NCBI RefSeq assembly: GCF_040227235.1 | Contig: NZ_JBELNZ010000001.1 | Location: forward strand, 1 to 64,000 | DNA: 64,000 bases | From: Parafrigoribacterium_A soli | Lineage (GTDB): Bacteria > Actinomycetota > Actinomycetes > Actinomycetales > Microbacteriaceae | Direction of reading: 5' to 3' | Shown: positions 36,520 through 45,080 of the stretch, in pieces | Position numbering within the stretch: the first letter of the stretch is position 1 | Layout of the letters: each line of letters opens with the position of its first letter | The notes under the pieces: generated by a model | Told to the model about the DNA's origin: nothing | Databases searched by the model: none | The model's input: the letters and a program-made list of their open reading frames with translations, nothing else | Program-made: the position numbers and the translations under genes

Positions 36520-37481
36520 ACGAACTATCGCATGTCGATTCCGACGGCAGGGCCCGGATGGTGGATGTTGGCGACAAGGCCGAGTCGAGCCGCTTCGCCA
36601 CCGCGGGCGGCCGCATCACCACCACGGCGGAGGTCGTTGCGCTCGTGCGCGCGGACGGCATGCCGAAGGCGGATGTGCTGTCGACCGCGCGGATCGCAGG
36701 CATCAACGGTGCGAAGAAGACGTCCGAGCTCATTCCGCTCTGCCACCAGCTGAACCTCAACTCCGTGAAGGTGTCGTTCGAACTGGCCGAGAATTCGATC
36801 GCGATCGAGGCGACGGCGAAGACCTTCGGTCGCACCGGCGTCGAGATGGAGGCGCTCACCGCGGTGGCGGTCGCGGGACTCACGCTGCACGACATGATCA
36901 AGGCGGTGGATCCCGCGGCGGTGCTGGGCGACATCCGCCTGGTGAGCAAGACCGGCGGCAAGCGTGGTCACTGGACTCGGGACGGTGTGATCCCTCCCGC
37001 CGCGGTGCGTCCGGGTACGGCGACGGTCGTGGTCGCGTCGACCACGGGCGCCAGTGGTGAGCGGCCGGATACGACGGGGCCGGTGATCGCGTCATGGCTC
37101 GTTTCTGCTGGCTACGCGGTCGACGAGGTCAGCGTCGTTCCGGATGCCGGGATCGCCGCGGAGTTGGCTCGCGTTGTTGCTACTGCCCCGGCCGTGATCA
37201 TCACGACCGGCGGTACGGGCGTCTCCCCCACCGACCAGACCCCGGAGGCGACGGCCGCGCTCCTCGATCGCGAGCTGCCCGGCGTTGCCGAGGCGTTGCG
37301 CGCGAAGGGCATGGCATCGACCCCGATGGCGGCCCTGAGTCGCGGACTCGTCGGCGTCGCGGGCCAGACCATCGTGGTGAACCTGCCCGGGTCGCGTGGT
37401 GGTGTGAAGGATGGTCTCGCCGTGCTCGACGAGCTGCTGCCGCACCTCGTTGCGCAGGCGTCCGGGGATCCCCGGCACTAG
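36516..37481 (+). CDS. moaC: MoaC-MogA fusion (cofactor synthesis)
   Basis: A 321-residue two-domain protein. Residues 1-157 are MoaC, which forms cyclic pyranopterin monophosphate (SELIPLCHQLNLNSV, GVEMEALTAVAVAGLTLHDM). Residues about 166-321 are a MogA/MoaB-like molybdopterin adenylyltransferase (ITTGGTGVSPTDQTPEAT, NLPGSRGGVKDGL). Such fusions are known in some actinobacteria. It joins an early and a late step of the pathway; moaA, moaD and moaE are not in the window. Overlaps moeA by four bases. Confidence 0.93.
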   Translation: MNELSHVDSDGRARMVDVGDKAESSRFATAGGRITTTAEVVALVRADGMPKADVLSTARIAGINGAKKTSELIPLCHQLNLNSVKVSFELAENSIAIEATAKTFGRTGVEMEALTAVAVAGLTLHDMIKAVDPAAVLGDIRLVSKTGGKRGHWTRDGVIPPAAVRPGTATVVVASTTGASGERPDTTGPVIASWLVSAGYAVDEVSVVPDAGIAAELARVVATAPAVIITTGGTGVSPTDQTPEATAALLDRELPGVAEALRAKGMASTPMAALSRGLVGVAGQTIVVNLPGSRGGVKDGLAVLDELLPHLVAQASGDPRH

Positions 37482-37491
37482 CCTGTTTCGC

Positions 37492-37660
37492 CGGTCGAGT
37501 GGCCGCGACGTGCGAGCCCGCGTATCGACACCTTCGTGCACGTACCCCGTGGGGGCCTCGATACGCTCGTTCCTCGCTACTCGACCAGCGGGTATGACGC
37601 TGGTCGAGCGTTCCGTTGGTCGAGTAGGCCGCGACGAAGGAGCAGCCGTTATCGAGACCG
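37492..37660. repeat. Palindromic repeat cluster left of the HNH gene
   Basis: Three related arms. 37492-37533 reads GGTCGAGTGGCCGCGACG and onward; 37556-37588 is an opposite-orientation arm with CGATACGCTCGTTCCTCGCT; 37615-37660 is GGTCGAGTAGGCCGCGACGA and onward. Arms two and three form a long imperfect inverted repeat. Inside, TCGACCAGCG (37581-37590) and CGCTGGTCGA (37598-37607) are a perfect hairpin. Related sequence follows the HNH gene at 39029-39148. Confidence 0.75.
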
Positions 37661-37711
37661 GGACGCCGTGCAGTCACCTGCAATGTCGGTGGTTGCGTGT
37701 TGAGTTAGAGC

Positions 37712-39001
37712 ATGGAAAAGGTGGTCGACACAGCGACGAGTGAGGCAACGCCCTCGCTGCACGCTGCCGTCGCCGAGACCATTTCTGACATCGTTGACGC
37801 CGTGGTGGGCGTCGAAAAGATGATCGCCGGGCTCACGGCGATGCGCGCCGAATTGCTCAATCAGGCCATCGTGTTCGCCGAACTGGAAGACCAGGTGTCG
37901 TCCACCGACAGTTCGCCTTTCATACCGTCCCAGTCGATGCAGTGGCGGTCGCTTCGGGCGGAGGTCGCGTGCGCGATGAGGATCCCCGAGCGCACGGCCG
38001 AGAACCAAATCGCTACGGCCCACGGCCTCACTCGCTCACTCCCGTTGACGCTCGTTGCGTTGAAGGTCGGTGAAATCAGCTATCGACACGCCGAGGCGAT
38101 AGTCGACAGCGTCGCAGGACTCGATGCGGATGCCACAGCGGCGCTCGAAGCAGCCGCGCTCCCCTACGCGCGCAACCTCACCGTCGCCAAGTTCGAACGC
38201 AAGCTTCGCACCCTGCGCGAACGCACCAACCCCGAGACAATCGTCGAACGCCGTGAACGGGCCACGACCGACCGCGAAGTCACCTTCACACCCGGCCGCG
38301 ACGGCATGGCCTGGCTCAGCGCGTACCTCCCCGCCCCGGATGCGCTGGCCGCCTTCCACAGACTCACCGAACTGGCCGGATGTCTGCGCGCCATCGACAA
38401 GACCTCCAGCGACTCAGTGCCCACGCGCGCGCTCGCGCAGGCACGAGCGGACGCCCTCCGCGACCTCCTCGTTGACGGCGAACCCGCCCTCGAAGGCCCG
38501 CGCGGCATCCGACCCACCGTGTATGTCACGGTGCCGGCGATGACCCTGCTCGGCCGTTCGGACGAGCCGGCGAACCTCGACGGCTACGGTCCGATCGACG
38601 CCGAGACGGCGCGCGAACTGGCCGCTCGTGCGCCGAGCTTCATCAGGCTGCTCACCCATCCGGAGACCGGTACCGTGCTTTCCGTCGGCAAAGACAGCTA
38701 CCGCGTGCCGAGCGACCTCAAGAACTGGTTGCGGCTGCGCGACAGCACCTGCCGCTTCCCCGGATGCTCCCGCACGGCATACCAATGCGACATCGACCAC
38801 ACCGACGACTGGGCCTACGGCGGCGAAACCCGCCACGACAACCTCGCCCATCTCTGCCGAAGTCACCATCGACTCAAACACAACAGCGGATGGCGCGTGC
38901 AGCACAACCACTCGGTGAATGAACCGCCGGGCACGCTCACCTGGATCTCACCCAGCGGACACGAATACACGACAGAGCCCGACGTGCGCCTGCGCGCGTG
39001 A
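37712..39001 (+). CDS. DUF222 / HNH endonuclease domain protein (13E12-repeat type)
   Basis: A 429-residue protein with an N-terminal DUF222 region (about 20-320) and a C-terminal HNH nuclease domain (about 335-395): CRFPGC, CDIDHTDDW, NLAHLCRSHHRLKH give the zinc-type Cys residues and the catalytic His/Asn/His set. This is the family of the mycobacterial 13E12 repeats, present in many copies in some actinobacteria; function unknown, with a homing or repeat-propagation role often suspected. Complete frame. It has palindromic repeat clusters on both sides and separates the cofactor genes from the Mo-oxidoreductase operon. No transposase is adjacent. Confidence 0.88.
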   Translation: MEKVVDTATSEATPSLHAAVAETISDIVDAVVGVEKMIAGLTAMRAELLNQAIVFAELEDQVSSTDSSPFIPSQSMQWRSLRAEVACAMRIPERTAENQIATAHGLTRSLPLTLVALKVGEISYRHAEAIVDSVAGLDADATAALEAAALPYARNLTVAKFERKLRTLRERTNPETIVERRERATTDREVTFTPGRDGMAWLSAYLPAPDALAAFHRLTELAGCLRAIDKTSSDSVPTRALAQARADALRDLLVDGEPALEGPRGIRPTVYVTVPAMTLLGRSDEPANLDGYGPIDAETARELAARAPSFIRLLTHPETGTVLSVGKDSYRVPSDLKNWLRLRDSTCRFPGCSRTAYQCDIDHTDDWAYGGETRHDNLAHLCRSHHRLKHNSGWRVQHNHSVNEPPGTLTWISPSGHEYTTEPDVRLRA

Positions 39002-39028
39002 CGCGGCACGACGCGGTCGCACGATCGG

Positions 39029-39148
39029 GTTTCGATACGCTCGTCCCTCGCTACTCAACCCACGTAGATAGGCGGGTTGAGTAGGCCGCAACGAAGGAGC
39101 AGCCGTATCGAACCCCGGGTCGCGATCGGGCTTCGATACGCTCAACCC
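39029..39148. repeat. Palindromic repeat cluster right of the HNH gene
   Basis: Left arm 39029-39060 (TTTCGATACGCTCGTCCCTC and onward), right arm 39074-39112 (GGGTTGAGTAGGCCGCAACG and onward), and a third partial arm at 39130-39148 (CTTCGATACGCTCAACCCG). Arm one and arm two are an imperfect inverted repeat. They share the CGATACGCTCG...CTACTC core with the cluster at 37492-37660. Confidence 0.75.
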
Positions 39149-39249
39149 GCGCGACGCATCCGTCCTCGACCGCAGCCGGCACCGCGAGTAGCATCGCGCT
39201 AACGCTCGGTTCGGCGGTGCAGACGCAACGGGTATCAGGAGGCCAGCAC

Positions 39250-39843
39250 ATGGGGTTCTTTTCATCAGGCTTCTCCGGGCGCGGGCGCTCCGACGACCCC
39301 GCCTTGCCGCCCGGGCAATACCTCACCGAGAGCTTTCCGGTGCTCTCCGCGGGTCCCACGCCGCGCATCGACGAGGGCGAATGGGCCTTTAGCATCACGA
39401 CGGAGACCGGCGTCGTGCACGCCTGGAACTGGGAACAGTTCCGCGCACTGCCCGCCGAAGACGTGACCACCGACATCCACTGTGTCACCAGCTGGTCGAA
39501 ACTCGGCACCGGCTGGCGCGGCGTCTCCCTCGACACCCTGTTCGCGGATGTCGACACCAGCGCCGACTTCACCATGACCTACTCCTACGGCGGCTACACG
39601 ACCAACGTTCCGCTCGAGGATCTGCTCGGCGGCAAGGCGTGGGTGGCGTTCGAATTCGACGGCGACGAACTCGAGCCGGAACACGGCGGACCGGCCCGCA
39701 TGCTCGTGCCTCACCTGTACTTCTGGAAGAGCGCGAAGTGGGTGCGCGGCATCCGCATGATGGAGAACGACGAGCCCGGATTCTGGGAGCAGAACGGGTA
39801 CCACATGTACGGCGACCCCTGGCTCGAACAGCGCTACTGGTGA
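39250..39843 (+). CDS. Molybdopterin-dependent oxidoreductase, single-domain sulfite-oxidase fold
   Basis: A 197-residue soluble enzyme consisting only of the oxidoreductase molybdopterin domain. Mo-ligand cysteine C78 in DIHCVTSWSK; MLVPHLYFWKSAKWVRGI is the conserved C-terminal helix region. No signal peptide, no dimerisation domain and no haem. Start ATG at 39250 with AGGAGG seven bases upstream; an earlier in-frame ATG lacks this. Its stop overlaps the GTG of a flavin reductase gene, which is probably its electron partner. Substrate unknown. Confidence 0.9.
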   Translation: MGFFSSGFSGRGRSDDPALPPGQYLTESFPVLSAGPTPRIDEGEWAFSITTETGVVHAWNWEQFRALPAEDVTTDIHCVTSWSKLGTGWRGVSLDTLFADVDTSADFTMTYSYGGYTTNVPLEDLLGGKAWVAFEFDGDELEPEHGGPARMLVPHLYFWKSAKWVRGIRMMENDEPGFWEQNGYHMYGDPWLEQRYW

Positions 39844-40571
39844 GCTTCGCACCGGCAACCATCGTCGCCGCGCATCCGGAGACCCCGGGTGCTCGCACCC
39901 TCACCCTCGAGGTCGAGGGATGGCAGCACCACCGCGCCGGGCAGCACGTCGACGTGCGCCTCACCGCAGAGGACGGCTACACTGCGGTGCGCTCGTACTC
40001 GATCGCATCCTCCGCAAGCTCCGCGCGACTCGAGATCACCGTCGACCGACTCGTTGACGGCGAAGTCTCGCCCTACCTCGTCGACGTTGCCGAAATCGGC
40101 GATCGCCTCGAAATACGCGGACCGGCCGGCGGCTGGTTCGTCTGGCGGGGTGACGACGACGGTCCCGTGCAGCTGATCGGCGGCGGCTCGGGTGTCGTGC
40201 CGCTCATGTCGATGATCCGCTCCCACGGCGACGCGGTGAGCCGCGCACCATTCCGCCTGCTGCACTCGGTGCGGTCGCCCGCATCCGCCCTGTTCTACGA
40301 GGAGCTACAGCAGCGCGCCACACAGGACGCTCACCTCGAGGTGCGCCACGCGTTCTCGCGCGCGACACCGCCGGGCTGGCCCACCGCGCCCGCCCGCCTC
40401 GACCGAGACGCGATCGAGGCGAGCGTGTTCCCGCCGTCGGAGGGGGCAACCTTCTATGTCTGCGGCTCCACGCCGTTCGTCGAGGCCGTCGCCGACTGGC
40501 TCGTCGACGCGGGACACGCGCCCGAGAGAATCAGAACCGAACGCTTCGGCGGAATAGGAGTCTCGCCATGA
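39840..40571 (+). CDS. Ferredoxin reductase-type FAD/NAD(P) oxidoreductase
   Basis: A 243-residue reductase. FAD-binding barrel with RSYSIASS (RxYS motif), NAD(P) domain with LIGGGSGVVPLMSMI, and FYVCGSTPFVEAVADWL near the C-terminus. No 2Fe-2S domain. GTG start at 39840 overlaps the Mo-enzyme stop (GTGA) and its own stop overlaps the DUF6510 gene (ATGA). The three-gene overlap suggests a complex moving electrons between NAD(P)H and the Mo centre. Confidence 0.88.
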   Translation: MSFAPATIVAAHPETPGARTLTLEVEGWQHHRAGQHVDVRLTAEDGYTAVRSYSIASSASSARLEITVDRLVDGEVSPYLVDVAEIGDRLEIRGPAGGWFVWRGDDDGPVQLIGGGSGVVPLMSMIRSHGDAVSRAPFRLLHSVRSPASALFYEELQQRATQDAHLEVRHAFSRATPPGWPTAPARLDRDAIEASVFPPSEGATFYVCGSTPFVEAVADWLVDAGHAPERIRTERFGGIGVSP

Positions 40572-40831
40572 CCACCGTGAGCGCGCTCGACGGCAATGCC
40601 GCGGCCGGACCGCTGCTCGAACTCTTCGCGATCGACCTGACCTCAGCATCCGGGCGGTGCGAGCATTGCGGCCGCGTCTGCGTGCTCGCAGAGACCGTGC
40701 TCTACGACCAGGCACCCGGGCTCGTGGTGCGCTGTCGCGGGTGCGACGAGGTGCTGCTGAAGCTCGTCGACAGCGGTGATCGGATCTGGCTCGACCTGCG
40801 CGGGCTCAGCTATCTCGAGATCTCACGCTGA
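40568..40831 (+). CDS. DUF6510 family zinc-ribbon protein
   Basis: An 87-residue protein with two CxxC knuckles, CEHCGRVC and CRGCDEV, separated by about 30 residues, forming a probable zinc ribbon. It matches a family of small proteins found downstream of Mo oxidoreductases. Function unknown; a chaperone or redox-adaptor role for the Mo enzyme is inference from context. Overlaps the reductase gene by four bases. Confidence 0.8.
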   Translation: MTTVSALDGNAAAGPLLELFAIDLTSASGRCEHCGRVCVLAETVLYDQAPGLVVRCRGCDEVLLKLVDSGDRIWLDLRGLSYLEISR

Positions 40832-40861
40832 GGCGATCGCGTAACACTGTCTGGTACGCCA

Positions 40862-40873
40862 TACAGTCGTGAC
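40862..40873 (+). promoter_or_regulatory. -10 element of a leaderless promoter (GNAT gene)
   Basis: TACAGT, six bases (CGTGAC), then ATG at 40874. Confidence 0.5.
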
Positions 40874-41461
40874 ATGGATTTCGGTACCGTTCCCACACTC
40901 GTCGGCAAGAAGGTCACCCTCGAGCCACTAGCGGCGGGGCACGCGACGGAGTTGAGCGGTGCCGCGCAGGGACTCGGCCAGCTCTGGTACACACACATCC
41001 CCACCCCGCAGGGCCTGCCCGCCGAGATCGAACGCAGACTCGCCCTGCGCGAGGCGGGAAGCATGCTGCCGTTCACCATTCGCCGCAACGACACCGGTGA
41101 GGCCATCGGCATGACGACCTTCATGAACCTGGATGCCGTCAACCGGCGCCTGGAGATCGGCTCGACCTGGCTCACCCCGAGCGCGCAGCGCACCGGCATC
41201 AATACCGAGGCGAAGCTGTTACTTCTCCGCCACGCCTTCGAGGCGCTCGACTGCATCGCCGTGGAATTTCGCACCCACTGGCACAACCGCCAGTCCCGCA
41301 GGGCCATCGCCGAGCTCGGGGCCAAACAGGACGGCGTTCTGCGCAGCCACTCGATCGGAACGGACGGCACGCTGCGCGACACCGTCGTGTTCTCGATCAT
41401 CGCCAGCGAGTGGCCGGCCGTGCGCCTCGGCCTGCAGGAGAGGCTTGCCGCCCACGATTAA
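40874..41461 (+). CDS. GNAT acetyltransferase, RimJ/RimL-like
   Basis: A 195-residue acetyl-CoA-dependent transferase. Motif A region LTPSAQRTGINTEAKLLLLR binds the CoA pyrophosphate; FRTHWHNRQSRRAIAELGAK is the motif B region seen in protein-acetylating members. Acceptor unknown. Probably a single-gene unit, followed by a palindromic repeat that may end transcription. Confidence 0.85.
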   Translation: MDFGTVPTLVGKKVTLEPLAAGHATELSGAAQGLGQLWYTHIPTPQGLPAEIERRLALREAGSMLPFTIRRNDTGEAIGMTTFMNLDAVNRRLEIGSTWLTPSAQRTGINTEAKLLLLRHAFEALDCIAVEFRTHWHNRQSRRAIAELGAKQDGVLRSHSIGTDGTLRDTVVFSIIASEWPAVRLGLQERLAAHD

Positions 41462-41502
41462 CCGCCAACCGCAGCCGGAGCGGCGAGGGGATTCATCCAG
41501 CC

Positions 41503-41580
41503 GGTCCCTGAGCTTGTCGAAGGGCCCGCTTCGACAAGTTCAGTGAACGAACTCAACGCTTCGACGGGCTCAGCGAACGA
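41503..41580. repeat. Three-armed palindromic intergenic repeat
   Basis: CTTGTCGAAG (41513-41522) and CTTCGACAAG (41529-41538) form a perfect 10-bp hairpin with a GGCCCG loop. The second arm is repeated directly as 41559-41580 (CTTCGACGGGCTCAGCGAAC and onward). It lies between convergent genes and can serve as a terminator on both strands. A copy of the third arm is found within lepA at 4441. Confidence 0.8.
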
Positions 41581-41583
41581 CGA

Positions 41584-44100
41584 TCAGAGGCGATTGACCG
41601 CGGTGAGCCGCAGCACCGCAACCCCGGCATCATTCGACTCCGCCAGGTCCACTGTCGCGCTGATGCCCCAGTCGTGGTCGCCCGCGGGGTCGGCGAAAAT
41701 CTGCCGCACCGTCCACACGGCGGCGCCCTCATCGAGGATGAGCATCCCGGAACTGCGGGCATCCGCGTCGGTGCCGAGACTGTCGTATTCGGCGAAGTAC
41801 GGGTCCATGGCGTCTGCCCAGACCTCCGCTGTGAAGCCGGATGCCTCATCCAGCTCGCCTAGTTCCTCGTATTTTTCGAGAGCAGCCAGTTGCACTCGCC
41901 GGAATAGTTCGTTGCGCACCAGGGTGCGGAACGCCCGCTGGTTCGTGGTGACCCCGTGCGGCGCGTGCGGCAGGACGGGTGCCGCTGCTGCTTCGAGAAC
42001 GGCCGCGGGGTTCGTGAGTTCCTCCCACTCGTCGAGCAGGCTCGAGTCGACCTGGCGCACGAGCTCGCCCAGCCATTCGATCAGGTCGAGCAGTTCCTCG
42101 GTCTTCGCCTCGTCCGGGATGGTCTGCCGCGCCGCACGATAGGCGTCTGAGAGGTAGCGAAGCACGAGACCCTCGGAGCGGTTCAGTTTGTAGAAGCCGA
42201 TGTAGTCGTTGAAGGTCATCGCGCGCTCGTACATGTCGCGCACGACCGACTTGGGGCTGAGTTCGAAGTCGCCGACCCACGGCTGCGAGGCGCGATAGGT
42301 GGAGAAGGCCGCGTCGAGCAGCTCCTCGAGGGGCTTCGGATGCGTCACCTGCTCGAGCAGCTCCATGCGCTGGTCATACTCGATGCCCTCGGCCTTCATC
42401 GCGGCGACCGCCTCGCCGCGCGCCAGGAACTGCTGCGCGGAGAGCACGGGCCTCGGGTCGTCGAGCGTCGCCTCGAGCACGGAGATGATGTCGAGGGCGT
42501 AGGACGGTGACGCCTCGGCTCCGTCAGCCGGCTGGATGAGGTCGAACACCGCGAGCGCGAACGGCGACAGCGGCTGGTTGAGCGCGAAGTTCGGCTGCAG
42601 GTCGACCGTGAGGAAGATCTGGCCGTCCGCGGATTGCTGCACGATCTCCGCCGTGCGCAGCGTTCGATAGATCGCAAGAGCCTGCCGCGCCAGTTCGAGC
42701 TGGCGCGGCCGCGACTCGTGGTTGTTCTCGATGAGCTCCCTCGCCTCGGCAAAGGCGTCGCCGCCGCGGCCGATGATGTTGAGCAGCATCGAGTGCGTCA
42801 TCCGCATGCTGGAGGAGAGCTTCTCGGGCTCCGCAGCCACGAGGCGATTGAAGCTCGGCTCGCCCCAGGAGATGAAGCCGTCCGGGGCGCGCTTCTTCAC
42901 GATCCGCTTGATCTTCTTCGGATCGTCACCGGCCTTGGCGAGCAGCCGCGCGTTCTCGGTCTCGTGCTCCGGCGCCTGCACCACCACGGTGCCCGCGGTG
43001 TCGAAGCCCGCACGTCCGGCGCGGCCCGCGACCTGGTGGAACTCGCGCGCGCTCAACTGGCGCATCTTCGTGCCGTCGAACTTGGTGAGTGCGGTGAGCA
43101 ACACTGTGCGGATGGGCACGTTGATTCCCACGCCGAGAGTGTCGGTTCCGCAGATGACCCGCAGCAGTCCGCGCTGAGCGAGTTGCTCGACGAGCCGCCG
43201 ATACTTCGGCAGCATGCCCGCGTGGTGCACTCCGATGCCGGCGCGCAACAGTCTCGAGAGCGTGCGTCCGAATCCCGTCGTGAACCGGAATCCACCGATC
43301 TGCGCCGCGATTTCGTCGCGTTGTTCGCGCGTGGCGACGTTCACGCTGGTGAGCGCCTGCGCCCGTTCGAGGGCGGCGAGCTGGGAGAAGTGCACGATGT
43401 AGATCGGCGCCTGGCCGGTCTTCAGCAGGTCCTCCACGGTCTCGTGCACCGGCGTCGTGGCGTAGTAGTAGTGCAGCGGAACCGGCCGGTCGACCCCCAC
43501 GATGACGGAGGTGTGGTGCCCGTTGCGCTCGCTCAGGTCATTGGCCAGCCAGTCCACGTCACCGAGGGTCGCCGACATCAGGATGAACTGCACCCGCGGC
43601 AGCGTCAGCAGCGGCACCTGCCAGGCCCAGCCCCGATCCGGGTCGGCGTAGAAGTGGAACTCGTCCATCACCACCTGGTCGACCGCCGCATCGGCACCGT
43701 GGCGCAGGGCGAGGTTCGCGAGGATCTCGGCGGTGCAGCAGATGATCGGTGCGTCCGCGTTGACGCTCGAATCGCCCGTGACCATGCCGACGTTCTCGGC
43801 GCCGAACACCTCGACAAGAGCGAAGAACTTCTCCGAGACGAGGGCCTTGATCGGCGCGGTGTAGAAGCTGCGCTTGCCCGCGGCGAGGGCGGCGAAGTGC
43901 GCACCCACCGCCACGAGCGACTTTCCGGTTCCCGTCGGCGTGCTCAGGATGACGTTGTCGCCCGAGACGATCTCGATGAGCGCTTCGTCCTGGGCCGGAT
44001 ACAGGCTGATACCCTGCCCGCTGGTCCAGTCCACGAAGGCGGCGTAGACGGCATCCGGGTCGTCGGCGTTCGGCACCCGATCAAGCAGAGAATCAACCAT
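41584..44100 (-). CDS. DEAD/DEAH-box helicase with DUF3516
   Basis: An 838-residue superfamily 2 helicase. Motif I STPTGTGKS, motif II DEFH in VVMDEFHFYADPD, motif III LMSATLGD, motif VI HQVAGRAGRAG. The C-terminal half is the DUF3516 region found in this actinobacterial Ski2-like group, associated with RNA metabolism. Start ATG at 44100 (MVDSLLDRV); it overlaps the end of the nucleoside hydrolase gene by eight bases, so the two are coupled. No accessory nuclease gene is nearby. Confidence 0.93.
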   Translation of the reverse strand: MVDSLLDRVPNADDPDAVYAAFVDWTSGQGISLYPAQDEALIEIVSGDNVILSTPTGTGKSLVAVGAHFAALAAGKRSFYTAPIKALVSEKFFALVEVFGAENVGMVTGDSSVNADAPIICCTAEILANLALRHGADAAVDQVVMDEFHFYADPDRGWAWQVPLLTLPRVQFILMSATLGDVDWLANDLSERNGHHTSVIVGVDRPVPLHYYYATTPVHETVEDLLKTGQAPIYIVHFSQLAALERAQALTSVNVATREQRDEIAAQIGGFRFTTGFGRTLSRLLRAGIGVHHAGMLPKYRRLVEQLAQRGLLRVICGTDTLGVGINVPIRTVLLTALTKFDGTKMRQLSAREFHQVAGRAGRAGFDTAGTVVVQAPEHETENARLLAKAGDDPKKIKRIVKKRAPDGFISWGEPSFNRLVAAEPEKLSSSMRMTHSMLLNIIGRGGDAFAEARELIENNHESRPRQLELARQALAIYRTLRTAEIVQQSADGQIFLTVDLQPNFALNQPLSPFALAVFDLIQPADGAEASPSYALDIISVLEATLDDPRPVLSAQQFLARGEAVAAMKAEGIEYDQRMELLEQVTHPKPLEELLDAAFSTYRASQPWVGDFELSPKSVVRDMYERAMTFNDYIGFYKLNRSEGLVLRYLSDAYRAARQTIPDEAKTEELLDLIEWLGELVRQVDSSLLDEWEELTNPAAVLEAAAAPVLPHAPHGVTTNQRAFRTLVRNELFRRVQLAALEKYEELGELDEASGFTAEVWADAMDPYFAEYDSLGTDADARSSGMLILDEGAAVWTVRQIFADPAGDHDWGISATVDLAESNDAGVAVLRLTAVNRL

Positions 44101-45049
44101 GCGGATGCGCGGCCGCGACGAGCCCGTAGACGCCCTCCACATAGTTCCAGAACCCGTCCACGTCGAGGGCGTACGGGACGAGGGCGTTCGGCGTCGGCGA
44201 GTCGAAATCGACCACGGTCATGCCGTCGGTGAAGGTGCCCGCGGTCTCGACATCCACCCTCGCGGGGCGCGAGGTGAACAGCTCGGGCCTCGCGACGTAG
44301 GCAACGGCGCACACGTCGTGCACGGCCTGGCCCTGCCAGTCGGGGTCGTTCGGGTCGGTCCAGAAGGTCGACAGCGGCACGATGAGTTTGGTGCCCAGCG
44401 GGCCGAGTGCGGTCATCCGCTCGATAACTTGGGCGTTCGCGATGGCCTGCAGTGTGAGGTCGAGCCCCACCATCACCACCTGCCAGCCGGCGTTGAAAAC
44501 GATGCTCGCCGCCTCCGGATCGGCGTAGATGTTGAACTCGGCGGCCGGCGTCGCGTTGCCCCGGGTGAACGAGCCACCCATGATGACGAAAGACTTTACG
44601 AGCGAGGCGATCCCCGGGTCGCGACGCAGCGCGAGCGCGATGTTCGTGAGCGGTCCGGTGGCGACGAGATCGATCGTGCCCGGCGCCGCGCGAATCGTGT
44701 CGATGATGAAGTCGACGGCGCGAGTGTCGCTGAGCGGCAGGGTCGCCGCGGGGAGCACCACGCTGCCGAGGCCACGTTCGCCGTGCACCTGGGCGGCATC
44801 CCTGGCCTCGCGCACGGTCGATGCCGTCTCCGGCACGATCGGCGCAGATGCGCCGGCCGAGATCGGCACGCTCGTGAAGCCGAGGTATTCCCGCAGTTCG
44901 AGGGCGTTGCGACTCGTGTGCTCGAGCGTGACGTTGCCGCCCACCGTGGTCACGCCGACGAGCTCGATGTCGGGGTCGCCGTGGGCGAGGAGCAGAGCGA
45001 GCGCGTCGTCAAGCCCGGGGTCGCAGTCGAGCAGAATCTTCGAGGCCAT
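44093..45049 (-). CDS. Nucleoside hydrolase
   Basis: A 318-residue enzyme that hydrolyses the N-glycosidic bond of nucleosides (inosine-uridine preferring family). The Ca-binding Asp cluster DCDPGLDDA starts at residue 8; further landmarks are GPLTNIALAL and MGGSFTRGNATPAAEFNIYAD with the substrate-contacting NxxxD set. Start ATG at 45049, divergent from the SDR gene over 31 bases. Co-transcribed with the helicase, hinting at a link between RNA turnover and nucleoside salvage (inference). Confidence 0.92.
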   Translation of the reverse strand: MASKILLDCDPGLDDALALLLAHGDPDIELVGVTTVGGNVTLEHTSRNALELREYLGFTSVPISAGASAPIVPETASTVREARDAAQVHGERGLGSVVLPAATLPLSDTRAVDFIIDTIRAAPGTIDLVATGPLTNIALALRRDPGIASLVKSFVIMGGSFTRGNATPAAEFNIYADPEAASIVFNAGWQVVMVGLDLTLQAIANAQVIERMTALGPLGTKLIVPLSTFWTDPNDPDWQGQAVHDVCAVAYVARPELFTSRPARVDVETAGTFTDGMTVVDFDSPTPNALVPYALDVDGFWNYVEGVYGLVAAAHPHG

Positions 45050-45069
45050 GGGTCAACCGTGCCACATCG

Positions 45070-45080
45070 TAGAATCTTGT
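45070..45080 (+). promoter_or_regulatory. -10 element of a leaderless promoter (SDR gene)
   Basis: TAGAAT, five bases (CTTGT), then GTG at 45081. Confidence 0.45.

Noticed and set aside
37462..37475. Perfect palindrome CCGGGGATCCCCGG as terminator
   Set aside because: It has no loop bases and no T-tract and lies within the last codons of the moaC-mogA fusion; chance in GC-rich coding DNA is likely.
37492..39148. Insertion sequence or transposon around the HNH gene
   Set aside because: No transposase, no clean terminal inverted repeats at defined ends and no target-site duplication could be seen; the flanking arms are several, imperfect and differently oriented. It is reported as a repeat-associated gene instead.
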